Part shown: one piece after another, positions 34,732 through 43,156 of the stretch | Layout: every line of letters starts with the position of its first letter | Position numbering within the stretch: position 1 is the stretch's first letter | From: Tabrizicola fusiformis | GTDB taxonomy: Bacteria; Pseudomonadota; Alphaproteobacteria; Rhodobacterales; Rhodobacteraceae | Assembly: GCF_013328815.1 (NCBI RefSeq) | Contig: NZ_JABUHN010000003.1 | Span: 404,864-468,863, forward strand | DNA length: 64,000 nt | Direction of reading: 5' to 3' | Notes under the pieces: generated by a model | Databases searched by the model: none | What the model saw: the letters and a program-made list of their open reading frames with translations, nothing else | What the model was told of the DNA's origin: nothing | Program-made: the position numbers and the translations under genes

Positions 34732-34791
34732 GACAATGCTTCGACGCGGGCCAGGAGGCAATCCTTGGCCCGCGCCGGGAATTCTTCGCGC

Positions 34792-35298
34792 TTAATACAG
34801 CAGCCCGTCCAGCACGGCAAAGCTGCCTGCGGTGGTGCGCAGCATGGCGCCGTCGCCGCTGTCGCGGGCATAGCCGGTGATGGCCGAATAGGTGCCCGGG
34901 CCAAAGGCGCCGTCCAGCCCGCCACGGTAATAGCCATAGCGGCTAAGCTGACGCTGGATCGCCTTGCGCTCGCTGCGCGAATAGCTCTGGAACGCCTCGG
35001 CAACCGGGGTGCGCCAGATCGAGCCGCCGCTGTATTGGCCCGGCGCGGGCTGCGGCGCGGGATATTGCGGGCGCGGGGTGGGATAAGGCTCGGGATAGGG
35101 TTGCGGCACCGGGCGCGGGCGGTTCTGCCGCTCAAGATCGCGCAGGATGCCCTGCAGCAAGAGCGTGCCGGCGATGCCGGTGACAACCCCCTGTTCGCGG
35201 TCGCCCCAGGCAAGCGCAGGGGCAGCGGGGACCAGCGCCACGGCAAAGGCGGTGGCAAGGGTCAGGGCGCGGGTGGCAGAGATCAGCTTGGCAGCCAT
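34792..35298 (-). CDS. Secreted peptidoglycan-binding domain protein
   Basis: 168 residues. Signal peptide (LTLATAFAVALVPAAPALAWG, cleavage near residue 30), a short segment with VVTGIAGTLLLQGIL, a Pro/Tyr/Gln-rich linker (62-88), and a C-terminal PG_binding_1-type repeat (RKAIQRQLSRYGYYRGGLDGAFGPGTYSAI, split by the conserved G-x-D-G turn). Likely anchors to the cell wall in the periplasm. It lies 60 bases upstream of the ECF sigma gene on the same strand and may be part of the same envelope-stress unit. GGATACCATC precedes the ATG. Confidence 0.8.
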   Translation of the reverse strand: MAAKLISATRALTLATAFAVALVPAAPALAWGDREQGVVTGIAGTLLLQGILRDLERQNRPRPVPQPYPEPYPTPRPQYPAPQPAPGQYSGGSIWRTPVAEAFQSYSRSERKAIQRQLSRYGYYRGGLDGAFGPGTYSAITGYARDSGDGAMLRTTAGSFAVLDGLLY

Positions 35299-35446
35299 GA
35301 TGGTATCCTTTCACATCGGCCCCAAAACGCAGAAGTCAGCGGGCCATGGCGCCAAACTGGGCCAAGGCGCCGCGCTAGACAAAATCGCCGGGGTGCTATG
35401 GGATATCAGCGCCTAAACTTGGCACCCAAAGCCCTGGAAACAAAGA

Positions 35447-35472
35447 AAAACGGGACCAGAAGGCCCCGTTTT
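35447..35472 (-). terminator. Rho-independent terminator of gabD
   Basis: On the minus strand an 8-bp stem (AAAACGGG/CCCGTTTT, 10-base loop) is followed by TTTTTCTTTG, 26 bases after the gabD stop. The A-run on the other side makes it potentially bidirectional. Confidence 0.8.
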
Positions 35473-35498
35473 CGCACTGCCGCCCGATCCGGTGCGGA

Positions 35499-36977
35499 TC
35501 AGATGCTCAGGCAGATGTATTTCATTTCCAGATAGTCTTCCATGCCGTGGCGGCTGCCTTCACGGCCCAGCCCCGATTGCTTGACCCCGCCGAACGGCGC
35601 CACCTCGGTCGAGATGATGCCGGTGTTCACGCCGACGATGCCGTATTCCAGCGCCTCTTGCACCCGGGTCACGCGGGAGATGTCGCGGCTGTAGAAATAA
35701 CTGGCCAGCCCGAAGATCGTAGCATTGGCCTTTTCCACCACTTCCTCTTCGGTCTCGAACCGGAAGAGCGGCGCCAGCGGGCCAAAGGTTTCCTCGTTCG
35801 TCACCATCATCTCGTCAGTGACGCCGGTCAGGATCGTCGGCTGGAAGAAGTTGCCGCCCAATTCGTGCCGCGCGCCCCCCATGGCCACCTGCGCGCCCTT
35901 GGCGGTGGCATCGGCGATATGCTCTTCGACCTTTTCCACCGCCGCGATGTTCACCAGCGGACCGAACTGCACATCCTCGGACAGGCCATCGCCCACCCGG
36001 GTCTTGGCCACCGCCGCCTTCAGCTTTTCGGCAAAGGCGTCATAAACGCCCGACTGGACGTAGATCCGGTTGGCGCAGACGCAGGTCTGCCCGTTGTTGC
36101 GGAACTTCGACATCATCGCGCCCGCGACAGCCGCATCCAGATCGGCGTCGTCAAACACGATGAAAGGCGCATTGCCGCCCAGTTCCATCGAGCATTTCAT
36201 CACCTGTTCCGCCGCCTGCCGCATCAGGATGCGACCCACTTCGGTCGAGCCGGTGAAGGTCAGCTTGCGCACCAGATGGTTTTCGCAGAACTCCTTGCCG
36301 ATGTCGGAGGACCGTTTCGAGGTGATGACCGAGAAGATGCCGGCAGGCAGGCCCGCCCGTTCGCCCAAGACCGCCAGCGCCAGCGCCGAAAGCGGGGTTT
36401 CGGCCGCAGGCCGGGCGACAAAGCCGCAGCCGACGGCAATCGCCGGGCCGCATTTGCGGGTGATCATCGCATTCGGGAAGTTCCACGGCGTGATCGAGCC
36501 GACAACGCCGATCGGCTGCTTGATCACCGTGATGCGCTTGTCGCGCTGATGGCCGGGGATGGTTTCGCCGTAAACCCGCTTGGCCTCTTCGCCGAACCAT
36601 TCGATGAAGCTGGCGCCATAGGCAATCTCGCCCTTGGCCTCGGCCAGCGGCTTGCCCATTTCGGCGGTCAGGATGGCGCCCAGATCGTCCTGATTGGCCA
36701 TCATCAGATCGAACCACTTGCGCATGACCTGCGCGCGTTCCTTGCCGGTGCGGGCGGCCCATTCCTTCATTGCCGTATTGGCGGCGGCAATGGCGCGGGC
36801 GGTCTCGGCGCGGCCAAGGTTGGGCACATGGCAGATCACATCGCCCCGGGCGGGGTTGATCACCGGAAAGGTCGTGCCATCATCGGCCTCGATCCATTCC
36901 CCGGCCACATAGGCTTTGGTCGCCAGAAGCGAGGGGTCTTTCAACAGGTCGCGCAGGTTGGTGACGGAATCGAGCAT
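35499..36977 (-). CDS. gabD: NAD(P)-dependent succinate-semialdehyde dehydrogenase
   Basis: 492-residue aldehyde dehydrogenase. Catalytic marks: ITPWNFPNAMITRKCGPA (Asn of the oxyanion hole), TFTGSTEVGR, the general base in MELGGNAPFIVFDDAD and the nucleophile in NNGQTCVCANRIYV; the C-terminal EVAPFGGVKQSGLGREGS is typical of GabD. It oxidises succinate semialdehyde to succinate, the last step of GABA degradation. One oddity is FVARPAAETP where most ALDHs have KPA; R replaces the Lys that usually contacts the NAD(P) ribose. The gene stands alone with its own terminator; GGGAGGCCCCG precedes the start. Confidence 0.9.
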   Translation of the reverse strand: MLDSVTNLRDLLKDPSLLATKAYVAGEWIEADDGTTFPVINPARGDVICHVPNLGRAETARAIAAANTAMKEWAARTGKERAQVMRKWFDLMMANQDDLGAILTAEMGKPLAEAKGEIAYGASFIEWFGEEAKRVYGETIPGHQRDKRITVIKQPIGVVGSITPWNFPNAMITRKCGPAIAVGCGFVARPAAETPLSALALAVLGERAGLPAGIFSVITSKRSSDIGKEFCENHLVRKLTFTGSTEVGRILMRQAAEQVMKCSMELGGNAPFIVFDDADLDAAVAGAMMSKFRNNGQTCVCANRIYVQSGVYDAFAEKLKAAVAKTRVGDGLSEDVQFGPLVNIAAVEKVEEHIADATAKGAQVAMGGARHELGGNFFQPTILTGVTDEMMVTNEETFGPLAPLFRFETEEEVVEKANATIFGLASYFYSRDISRVTRVQEALEYGIVGVNTGIISTEVAPFGGVKQSGLGREGSRHGMEDYLEMKYICLSI

Positions 36978-37101
36978 CGGGGCCTCCCATTTCTCGGACG
37001 TTCATGCAATGGCTGATGGGGGGCCAAAAGTCCACATGGCGCAGGGCGTCTGGCCTGATTTGTAGGATAGAACTGGCATTATCCCAGGGAGGGGACTGCG
37101 C

Positions 37102-37881
37102 ATGGATTGGGATCGTGCCTATCAGAACGGCGCCTTCATACCGGGATCGGAAACGCTGCCTGCGGATCTGGCGCGCGATGCCGCCGCCTTTCGCGCCACT
37201 TTGGGCGGGCGGCTGCGGGCGGACCTGCCCTATGGGCCGGGCGCGCGGCAGCAGCTTGACCTGATCCGGCCCGAGGGCACGGCGCGGGGGCTGATGGTCT
37301 TTGTCCACGGCGGCTATTGGCTGGCCTTCGGGCGGGAAAGCTGGACGCATTATGCCGCTGGCGCATTGGCGCGCGGCTGGGCGGTGGCGCTGCCGTCCTA
37401 CACGCTGGCCCCCGAGGCACGGATTGCGCAGATGACGCAAGAGATTGCGGCGGCGGCGCGGGTGGCGGCGGCAGAGGTGGCCGGGCCTGTGGTGGTGACC
37501 GGCCATTCGGCGGGCGGGCATCTGTCGGCGCGAATGGCCTGCACCGATATCGACCTGCCCCGGCTGGCGCGGGTGGTGCCGATTTCACCGCTGGCCGATC
37601 TGGAGACGCTGACGCTGACCGGCATGAACGAAAAGCTGCGGCTGGACGCTGCCGAAGTGGCCAGCGAAAGCCCCGCCCGCCTGCCCCGCAAACCGGGGGT
37701 GGACGCGCATGTCTGGGTCGGCGGGGAGGAGCGGCCCGCCTTCCTGTTTCAGGCGCGCCTGCTGTCGGAAGATTGGGCTTGCCGCTGGACGGTGGCGCCG
37801 GGGCGCCACCATTTCAACGTGATCGACGATCTGCGCGACCCGTCCTCGGCCCTGATGGCGGCCCTTCTGGACGGGCTTTGA
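37102..37881 (+). CDS. Alpha/beta hydrolase (BD-FAE/kynurenine formamidase-like)
   Basis: 259 residues. Oxyanion motif VFVHGGYWLAFGRES near 67-81, the nucleophile elbow GHSAGGHLSARMA near 134-146 (Ser), an acid in VDAHVWVGGEERPAF, and His in APGRHHFNVIDDL; the N-terminus MDWDRAYQNGAFIPG resembles arylformamidases. Esterase or formamidase activity is likely; the substrate is unknown. GGGAGGGGACTGCGC precedes the ATG. The gene diverges from gabD by 124 bases and converges with a secreted-protein gene 6 bases away. Confidence 0.82.
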   Translation: MDWDRAYQNGAFIPGSETLPADLARDAAAFRATLGGRLRADLPYGPGARQQLDLIRPEGTARGLMVFVHGGYWLAFGRESWTHYAAGALARGWAVALPSYTLAPEARIAQMTQEIAAAARVAAAEVAGPVVVTGHSAGGHLSARMACTDIDLPRLARVVPISPLADLETLTLTGMNEKLRLDAAEVASESPARLPRKPGVDAHVWVGGEERPAFLFQARLLSEDWACRWTVAPGRHHFNVIDDLRDPSSALMAALLDGL

Positions 37882-37887
37882 CCCCGG

Positions 37888-38457
37888 TCAAGGTTTGTCG
37901 AAAGCGGCGAGCTTTTCAAAGTCGATCTGCCCCAAGAGGGCGATGACCTGCTCGGGCGTGCCGCCATTGGCCTGCACCAGCACCCGGTTGGCCAGAAGCG
38001 CCGAAAAGCTGCCTTCCTGATTGAGGAAGGCGGTGCCGTTGATCGTCTCGGTCTTGCCCATCATCGCCATCATCGCCGGATTGCCCAGCATCCCGGCCAT
38101 CGAGGACACCATCATATTGTCGGCAAAGGCGGTCAGGGTGATGGTGCTGCCGTCGGGCGTGGAATAGCTGGCCTCGGCACCGGCACCGCCGCCCATCATC
38201 GACAGGCCCGCCGCCATATCGGTGTTGTCGCTGCGGGTCCAGCCATCGGGCGCCGGCGGGAAAAGCGCCATCAACATGCCGCTCTGCGCCTCGGCAAGGG
38301 CCTTGGTCGCGGTGATAAGCTGCGCCGAAGTCTGCGACAGGTCGCCTGCGGCATAGGCTTCGCTCGCGGCGGCCAGCGCATCGGAAACCGCATCGGCATG
38401 GGCCATGGGGGCTGCGGCAAGGGCCGCCAGAAGGGCAAGACGGGAAATCAGGGACAT
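37888..38457 (-). CDS. Secreted protein of unknown function
   Basis: 189 residues with a signal peptide ending in PMAHADA (about residue 22). The mature part is helical at first (VSDALAAASEAYAAGDLSQTSAQLITATKALAEAQS), then contains FPPAPDGWTRSDNTDM, a Met-rich segment (NPAMMAMMGKTETING) and C-terminal EQVIALLGQIDFEKL. No catalytic motif was recognised. It is probably periplasmic. GGAGCCATTC precedes the ATG. Coding is supported by the signal peptide and codon pattern. Confidence 0.7.
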   Translation of the reverse strand: MSLISRLALLAALAAAPMAHADAVSDALAAASEAYAAGDLSQTSAQLITATKALAEAQSGMLMALFPPAPDGWTRSDNTDMAAGLSMMGGGAGAEASYSTPDGSTITLTAFADNMMVSSMAGMLGNPAMMAMMGKTETINGTAFLNQEGSFSALLANRVLVQANGGTPEQVIALLGQIDFEKLAAFDKP

Positions 38458-38538
38458 GAATGGCTCCGGTTGATATGCCGGGGCAGTTTGGCACGAATGG
38501 CGCAGGGGGCAAGTCTGGATTGCCTGCCCCCTGCCCCG

Positions 38539-38613
38539 TCAGTGGCCGAAAGCCGGATGGAGCCCGATCACGCTGCCGGCGGCATCCGCCGCCGATTCCT
38601 TGCGAAGGATCAT
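38539..38613 (-). pseudogene. Putative internally deleted GNAT antitoxin remnant behind yjhX
   Basis: A 24-codon ORF begins with ATG 7 bases after the yjhX stop, with GAGGGCGAG in front. Its first 13 codons (MILRKESAADAAG) resemble the start of a GNAT acetyltransferase, and its last 11 (SVIGLHPAFGH) resemble the end of one. In E. coli the yjhX partner is the GNAT protein YjhQ. The simplest reading is an in-frame deletion of the central domain; a coincidental short ORF is the alternative. Confidence 0.4.
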
Positions 38614-38620
38614 CTCGCCC

Positions 38621-38878
38621 TCAACGATTGTCGGCTTGGGCACGGACGGACCTGCGCCCTGCCATGGAAATGCGGTAAGGCCCGCCCGCAGCCGAGGCGA
38701 TCAGCCCCTTGCGCCGCAGGCTGAGGAAAACCGACAGAGTGCAATCGCTGAGGACAAAGCCGTCGCGGGTGCGGCACAGCACGGTGGCAACCTTGCGACC
38801 GCCCTCGCGGTCATGCTCGATCAGGCCACCCTGCGCCAGCGCGTGCAGCACGCGCTGTTCGTAACGTGAGATATTCAT
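38621..38878 (-). CDS. yjhX: YjhX-family toxin
   Basis: 85 residues, the normal family length, from the ATG at 38878. MNISRYEQRVLHALAQGG, TRDGFVLSDCTLSVFLSLRRKGLIAS and PYRISMAGRRSVRAQADNR match the YjhX/UPF0386 family throughout. Members are predicted toxins of a type II-like pair with a GNAT (YjhQ) antitoxin. No intact partner lies next to it: the reading frame after it is only a 24-codon remnant. An in-frame upstream start (38947) adds a non-conserved leader. The 183 bases upstream have no gene. Confidence 0.85.
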   Translation of the reverse strand: MNISRYEQRVLHALAQGGLIEHDREGGRKVATVLCRTRDGFVLSDCTLSVFLSLRRKGLIASAAGGPYRISMAGRRSVRAQADNR

Positions 38879-39061
38879 GGGAAAGTCCAGAAAGCCGGAT
38901 GTAACAAAAGAGCGGGCTGGCCCAAGGCCGCCCCGTTCCGCCCTCACTCCCCCGTCAGACGCGGGGGGTGGCGTTACACAAGCTCAGACATCCACGCTCC
39001 ATCTGCGCATATCGCGCCGGGCAAATATCGGCGCGCAAAGTGGCTGCGTCAAGCCGCCCGC

Positions 39062-39391
39062 TCAGGAATTGGCGTGCATCCGTTCGATATAGGCGCGCAT
39101 TTCCTCGGCTTCGAGACGGGCATCGCGCAGCCCCTCCATCGCGGCGCGCAACTCCGCCTCGCCCTGCGCTATCTGGTTCAGCAACTCGGCCTCGCGGCTT
39201 TCCAGATAGATGATCGCCTGATCGCGGATTTCCTCGGCCTCGTGCAGCGATTGCGCCAGACGGTCCATCTCACCCATGTCGCCGCCGGCGACGCGGGTGA
39301 AGCGGTGCATCAGCCAATAGGTGAACCAGCCCATGGCAAAGGCCAGAAGCAGCACGATCGCGGTGGCGATGATGAATTCGATGCGGTTCAT
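39062..39391 (-). CDS. Membrane-anchored coiled-coil protein
   Basis: 109 residues: one N-terminal helix (EFIIATAIVLLLAFAMGWFTYW), then a long coiled coil (MGEMDRLAQSLHEAEEIRDQ, ESREAELLNQIAQGEAELRA). The orientation is probably N-in with the coiled coil outside, or the reverse; the sequence does not settle it. It starts 21 bases after the OmpA-family stop on the same strand, so the two are likely cotranscribed and may act together at the envelope. No characterised family was recognised. Confidence 0.7.
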   Translation of the reverse strand: MNRIEFIIATAIVLLLAFAMGWFTYWLMHRFTRVAGGDMGEMDRLAQSLHEAEEIRDQAIIYLESREAELLNQIAQGEAELRAAMEGLRDARLEAEEMRAYIERMHANS

Positions 39392-39412
39392 GGGTGCTGG
39401 TCCTGCTGCAAC

Positions 39413-41410
39413 TCAATCGGCCTTGGGGCGCTGTTTGGGGCGGATGGTTTTTTCGGTGGGCGCCACCGAGGGCGAGGTATCGGCCGAGAAATCCGGCCCG
39501 CCCGCAGCCGTATCGGCCCCCGTGGCGGCGGTGGTGGCGTCATCGGCATCGGGCGCCGCCGGGGCGGCGGCACCGATCAGGTGGAATTCGATCCGCCGGT
39601 TCGCCTCGCGCCCCCCCTCGTCGGCATTGTCGGCGATCGGCACCGCCTCGCCATAGCCTTTGGCGACAAAGCCGGAGACATCCACCTGCCGCCCCTGCAA
39701 CGCCAGCAGCACCGCTTCGGCCCGGGCCTGGCTCAGGGCGCGGTTGCCCTCGTCGGACCCCTGCGCATCGGTATGGCCCGCAATTTCCATCCGCGCACCC
39801 GGGCAGCGCGTCAGAACATCGGCCAGCGCCTGCATCACGCCATTGGCGCCCGCGTCGATTTCGGCAGAACCGGGTGTGAAGGTGATCTTGCCGCGTTTCA
39901 GCACCTCGGCCACGTCTTCGGCGCATTCCTGCGGCGTGGGAACCGAGGCGATCGGGTCCAGCGCCTCGTCATAGCGGACATCGACGCGGAAGGTCTCGCC
40001 CTGCCCCAATTCGTCCGACAGCACCTGTGAGATGCGCGCCTTGGCCATCTGCGAGCCGGTCACGCCCGAGACCAGAACCGTTTCCGCGCGCACCACCAGA
40101 TTGCCCTCTTTCAGCTCGGCCAGCGCCTCGAGCCCGGCCAGCACCCGCACCGGCCAGCCATCGGGCAGGCCGGGGTCAAGCCGGGTGGCAAGGTAAACCT
40201 TGCCCGTCCCGAAGAGCGAGGTGGCAAAGCTGTCCACCGCGGCGCGCTGCGCCTCATCCGTCAGACGGCCCCGCAGTTCGACGCGGCCGGTCTCGCCGTT
40301 CAGAACGGCGGTGAATTCGGCCGGGCCAGCCACGGCATCGGCCTTTTTCTCAAGCGTCGCCTCCAGCGAGAAGACATCGGGCAGGCCCGCCTCAAGATCG
40401 CCCGCCACACGGTCGAAATCGGCCTGCGCCACATCGCTGCCCGCCAGAAGCGTGACATCGGCATCCTTGAAGGTCACCGTCGCGGTGGGCAGCGCCGCCA
40501 CCGCCGCAATCCCCGCTGCCGCCGCCTCGGCCCATGAGGGCGAAGGCACGCCCAGCCCGACCGTGCAGACGATGCGCCCGGTGGCCCCCGCCCGCGCCGC
40601 CGCGGCGATGATCCGGTCGCGCGCCCGGTCGCTGTCGGCCGAGCAGGCATCGAACCGCGCGCCACCCGCATCCTTGACAAAGCGCAGGGTGAAGGGGGTG
40701 ATCACCGGCCGCGGCGCCGAAATCTCGATGCTGACCTCCAGCCCCTCGGGGCGGTCGGCGGCAAGGCTGGCCTCAAGGCTGCGCTTTTCGGCGTCGCTGG
40801 CGGCAATGGCGGTGATGGCCACCTTGTCGGCGGCCACCGAAATCTTGGAGCGCGGCAGCTTTTTCAGCGCCGCCACCCCATAGGCCAGCGCCGCCTCCCA
40901 GCCTTCAGGCGCGGGGTAGCTGGCGGTTTCCAGCATGTCCTGCAAGGCGATATCGGGTTGCAGCGTTTCGGCCATCGCCATCAACTCGTCCTTGGCACCG
41001 CCTTCGGGCAGAAGGCCGATCAACTGGATGCCATCATCATTGCGCAGCATTTCCAGCGAAAAGCGCGGCGCCTGCACCGCCTTGACCGGGATCACCTCCA
41101 TCCCGTCGCGGATGCGGCCATTGTCCACCAGCCCCGCCGTCAGGTTCACCACGCGAAAGCGCGCCGCCTCGTTCGGGGCGGTGCCGCTCAGATGCACCTG
41201 CAACCCGTCCGCCGACACATCGACCCAGGTGATCCCCTCGGTCAAAAGGCGCGAGCGCACGGCCGAGGTGCTGACCCGCTCGATGATGAGAGAGGCGCCA
41301 AAGGCGATCAGCGCCGAAACCAGCGCAGCCGCGACGAAGGCGGCCCAGGCCAACAGCGTTGGCGTCAGGCGAAGGGGGGGCAACTGCAACACGGGGCGGG
41401 GATTCTTCAT
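39413..41410 (-). CDS. OmpA-family protein with BON-like repeats
   Basis: 665 residues from the ATG at 41410 (an earlier in-frame start at 41458 is possible). An N-terminal helix (LAWAAFVAAALVSALIAFGASLI) serves as an uncleaved anchor; several repeats with BON-like pattern follow (GITWVDVSADGLQVHLSGTAPNE, VVRAETVLVSGVTGSQMAKA), and the C-terminal OmpA domain (about 530-640) has ITFTPGSAEID, MEIAGHTDAQGSDEGNRALS and RRIEFHL, the peptidoglycan-contact motif. The tail is Asp/Ala/Thr-rich. It likely connects the inner membrane to peptidoglycan. It starts 48 bases after the ubiA stop. Confidence 0.85.
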   Translation of the reverse strand: MKNPRPVLQLPPLRLTPTLLAWAAFVAAALVSALIAFGASLIIERVSTSAVRSRLLTEGITWVDVSADGLQVHLSGTAPNEAARFRVVNLTAGLVDNGRIRDGMEVIPVKAVQAPRFSLEMLRNDDGIQLIGLLPEGGAKDELMAMAETLQPDIALQDMLETASYPAPEGWEAALAYGVAALKKLPRSKISVAADKVAITAIAASDAEKRSLEASLAADRPEGLEVSIEISAPRPVITPFTLRFVKDAGGARFDACSADSDRARDRIIAAAARAGATGRIVCTVGLGVPSPSWAEAAAAGIAAVAALPTATVTFKDADVTLLAGSDVAQADFDRVAGDLEAGLPDVFSLEATLEKKADAVAGPAEFTAVLNGETGRVELRGRLTDEAQRAAVDSFATSLFGTGKVYLATRLDPGLPDGWPVRVLAGLEALAELKEGNLVVRAETVLVSGVTGSQMAKARISQVLSDELGQGETFRVDVRYDEALDPIASVPTPQECAEDVAEVLKRGKITFTPGSAEIDAGANGVMQALADVLTRCPGARMEIAGHTDAQGSDEGNRALSQARAEAVLLALQGRQVDVSGFVAKGYGEAVPIADNADEGGREANRRIEFHLIGAAAPAAPDADDATTAATGADTAAGGPDFSADTSPSVAPTEKTIRPKQRPKAD

Positions 41411-41458
41411 TTCGGACAAGGGCCCGGCCTGCTTAGAACGCGCCCGGGCCTTGATCAA

Positions 41459-42418
41459 TCAAACGAGTGCGGCAACGGCAAGAAACAGCGCAGCAATCAG
41501 CCCGGCATCCCGGTTGGCCAGAAACCCCGCGCGGCACGAGGCGGGATCGTCAAGGTCCAGTCGCCGCATCTGCCAGACCATATGCCAGCCCATCGCCCAG
41601 ACCCCGGCCAGCGCCACCAAGGGCGCCCAGACCCCGTGCAGCGGCGTCAGCACCACCGCCAGCGCCATCAGCAGCACCGTTGCCGCCATGAACCCCCAAA
41701 GCCATTGGCGCGAGCGGTCGGCAAAGAGCCGCGCCGTGGATTTCACCCCGATCAGCGCGTCATCCTCTTTGTCCTGATGGGCATAGATCGTGTCGTAATA
41801 AAGCGTCCAGACGATCCCCGCCGCATAAAGCGCAACCGCCCCCACGGTGACGGTTCCGGCATGGGCGGCAAAGGCCAGAAGTGCGCCCCAGTTGAACGCC
41901 AGCCCCAGAAACACCTGCGGCCACCATGTGAACCGCTTGGCAAAGGGATAGATCGCCACCAGCCCCAGCGAGGCGGCCCCCAGCGCGATGGCAAGGCTGT
42001 TGTAGCTGAGAAGGATCGCCGCCCCTGCCAATGCCTGCAAGACCATCCAGACCAGCGCCCCCCGGACGCTGACCTGACCCGAGGGGATGGGCCGCGACCG
42101 GGTGCGCGCCACCTGCGCGTCAATGTCGCGGTCGGCAATATCGTTCCAGGTGCAGCCCGCCCCCCGCATCACGAAAGCCCCCACCCCGCAGGACAGCGCC
42201 AGCCACAGATCCCATGCCCGGAACCCGTCCGACATCGCCGCCAGCGCAATGCCCCAAAGGCAGGGGATCAGCAACAGCCAGGTGCCGATCGGCCGGTCCG
42301 CCCGGCTGAGGCGCAGATAGGGCCGCGACCATGCAGGCGCGTAACGGTCCACCCAGTTTCCCGCCACCGCATCCGCGACGGTTCCCTGCGGGTCTGGCAT
42401 TCCGGGCGTCTCGGACAT
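41459..42418 (-). CDS. ubiA: 4-hydroxybenzoate polyprenyltransferase
   Basis: 319 residues, about eight helices. The two Asp-rich prenyl-diphosphate motifs are seen as NDIADRDID and DTIYAHQDKEDD. Pairs with the N-terminal YLRLSRADRPIGTWLLLIPCLWG typical of UbiA. It transfers the polyprenyl chain to 4-hydroxybenzoate in the inner membrane for ubiquinone synthesis (ubiK is in the same window). ATG at 42418 chosen because upstream codons overlap the divergent rsmE; only 12 bases separate the two starts. Confidence 0.92.
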   Translation of the reverse strand: MSETPGMPDPQGTVADAVAGNWVDRYAPAWSRPYLRLSRADRPIGTWLLLIPCLWGIALAAMSDGFRAWDLWLALSCGVGAFVMRGAGCTWNDIADRDIDAQVARTRSRPIPSGQVSVRGALVWMVLQALAGAAILLSYNSLAIALGAASLGLVAIYPFAKRFTWWPQVFLGLAFNWGALLAFAAHAGTVTVGAVALYAAGIVWTLYYDTIYAHQDKEDDALIGVKSTARLFADRSRQWLWGFMAATVLLMALAVVLTPLHGVWAPLVALAGVWAMGWHMVWQMRRLDLDDPASCRAGFLANRDAGLIAALFLAVAALV

Positions 42419-42430
42419 AGGTTCGCTTTC

Positions 42431-43156
42431 ATGGAACAGGCTAAGGTCAGGCTTTATGTAGATCAGCCGCTCGCCCCGGGGCAAGCGGTGGCGCTGAACG
42501 GCGATCAGGCGCATTATCTTTTTGCGGTGATGCGGCTGGCGGTCGGCGCCCGGGTGGCGCTGTTCAACGGGCGCGACGGCGAATGGCAGGCCCGCATCGC
42601 CGAGGCGGGCAAGCGCGGCGGGATTGCGCTGTGCGAGGAATGTTCGGCGCCGCTGCGATTGCCGCCCGACCTCTGGCTGATGTTCGCGCCGATCAAGAAG
42701 GCGCGCACCGATTTCATTGTGGAAAAGGCGGTGGAGCTGGGCGCTGCGCGCATCCTTCCGGTGCAGACCCGCCACACCAATTCCGAACGCATCCGGCAGG
42801 ACCGCCTGCAGGCCCATGCGGTGGAGGCGGCCGAGCAATGTGCAGCCACCTATGTTCCCGAAGTGGCCGACCTCGTGGCCTTGGATCGCCTGTTGCGCGA
42901 CTGGCCCGCCGACCGCCGCATCCTCTGGGCCGATGAGGGTGCGCGGGGGATGGGCAGCATTGCCCATCCTACGGAGACCGGCCCCTGGGCCATTCTGATC
43001 GGCCCCGAGGGCGGTTTTTCGGAAGATGAACGCAAACGGCTGCGGGCCATGCCGCAGGTGGTGCCCGTCACCCTTGGCCCGCGCATCCTGCGCGCCGATA
43101 CGGCGGCGGTGGCGGCGCTCACGCTCTGGCAGGCAGCGCTGGGGGATTGGCGGTGA
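42431..43156 (+). CDS. rsmE: 16S rRNA (uracil(1498)-N(3))-methyltransferase
   Basis: 241 residues of the SPOUT-fold RsmE family: N-terminal PUA-like part (VRLYVDQPLAPGQ, GDQAHYLFAVMRLAVG), then LMFAPIKKARTDFIVEKAVELGA, the trefoil-knot SAM site IGPEGGFSEDE and LGPRILRADTA. It methylates U1498 in helix 44 of 16S rRNA. The ATG at 42431 is close to the divergent ubiA start. It overlaps the next gene by 4 bases (GTGA). Confidence 0.93.
   Translation: MEQAKVRLYVDQPLAPGQAVALNGDQAHYLFAVMRLAVGARVALFNGRDGEWQARIAEAGKRGGIALCEECSAPLRLPPDLWLMFAPIKKARTDFIVEKAVELGAARILPVQTRHTNSERIRQDRLQAHAVEAAEQCAATYVPEVADLVALDRLLRDWPADRRILWADEGARGMGSIAHPTETGPWAILIGPEGGFSEDERKRLRAMPQVVPVTLGPRILRADTAAVAALTLWQAALGDWR

Noticed and set aside
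36400..36420. gabD as a pseudogene because of RPAAETP in place of KPA
   Set aside because: The frame is intact from start to terminator and the catalytic Cys, Glu and Asn are kept; a cofactor-binding change is possible but not inactivation.
38949..38967. GC hairpin (CCCCCG/CGGGGG) upstream of yjhX as a terminator of the OmpA/coiled-coil unit
   Set aside because: Stem is only 6 bp and no U-tract follows on either strand.
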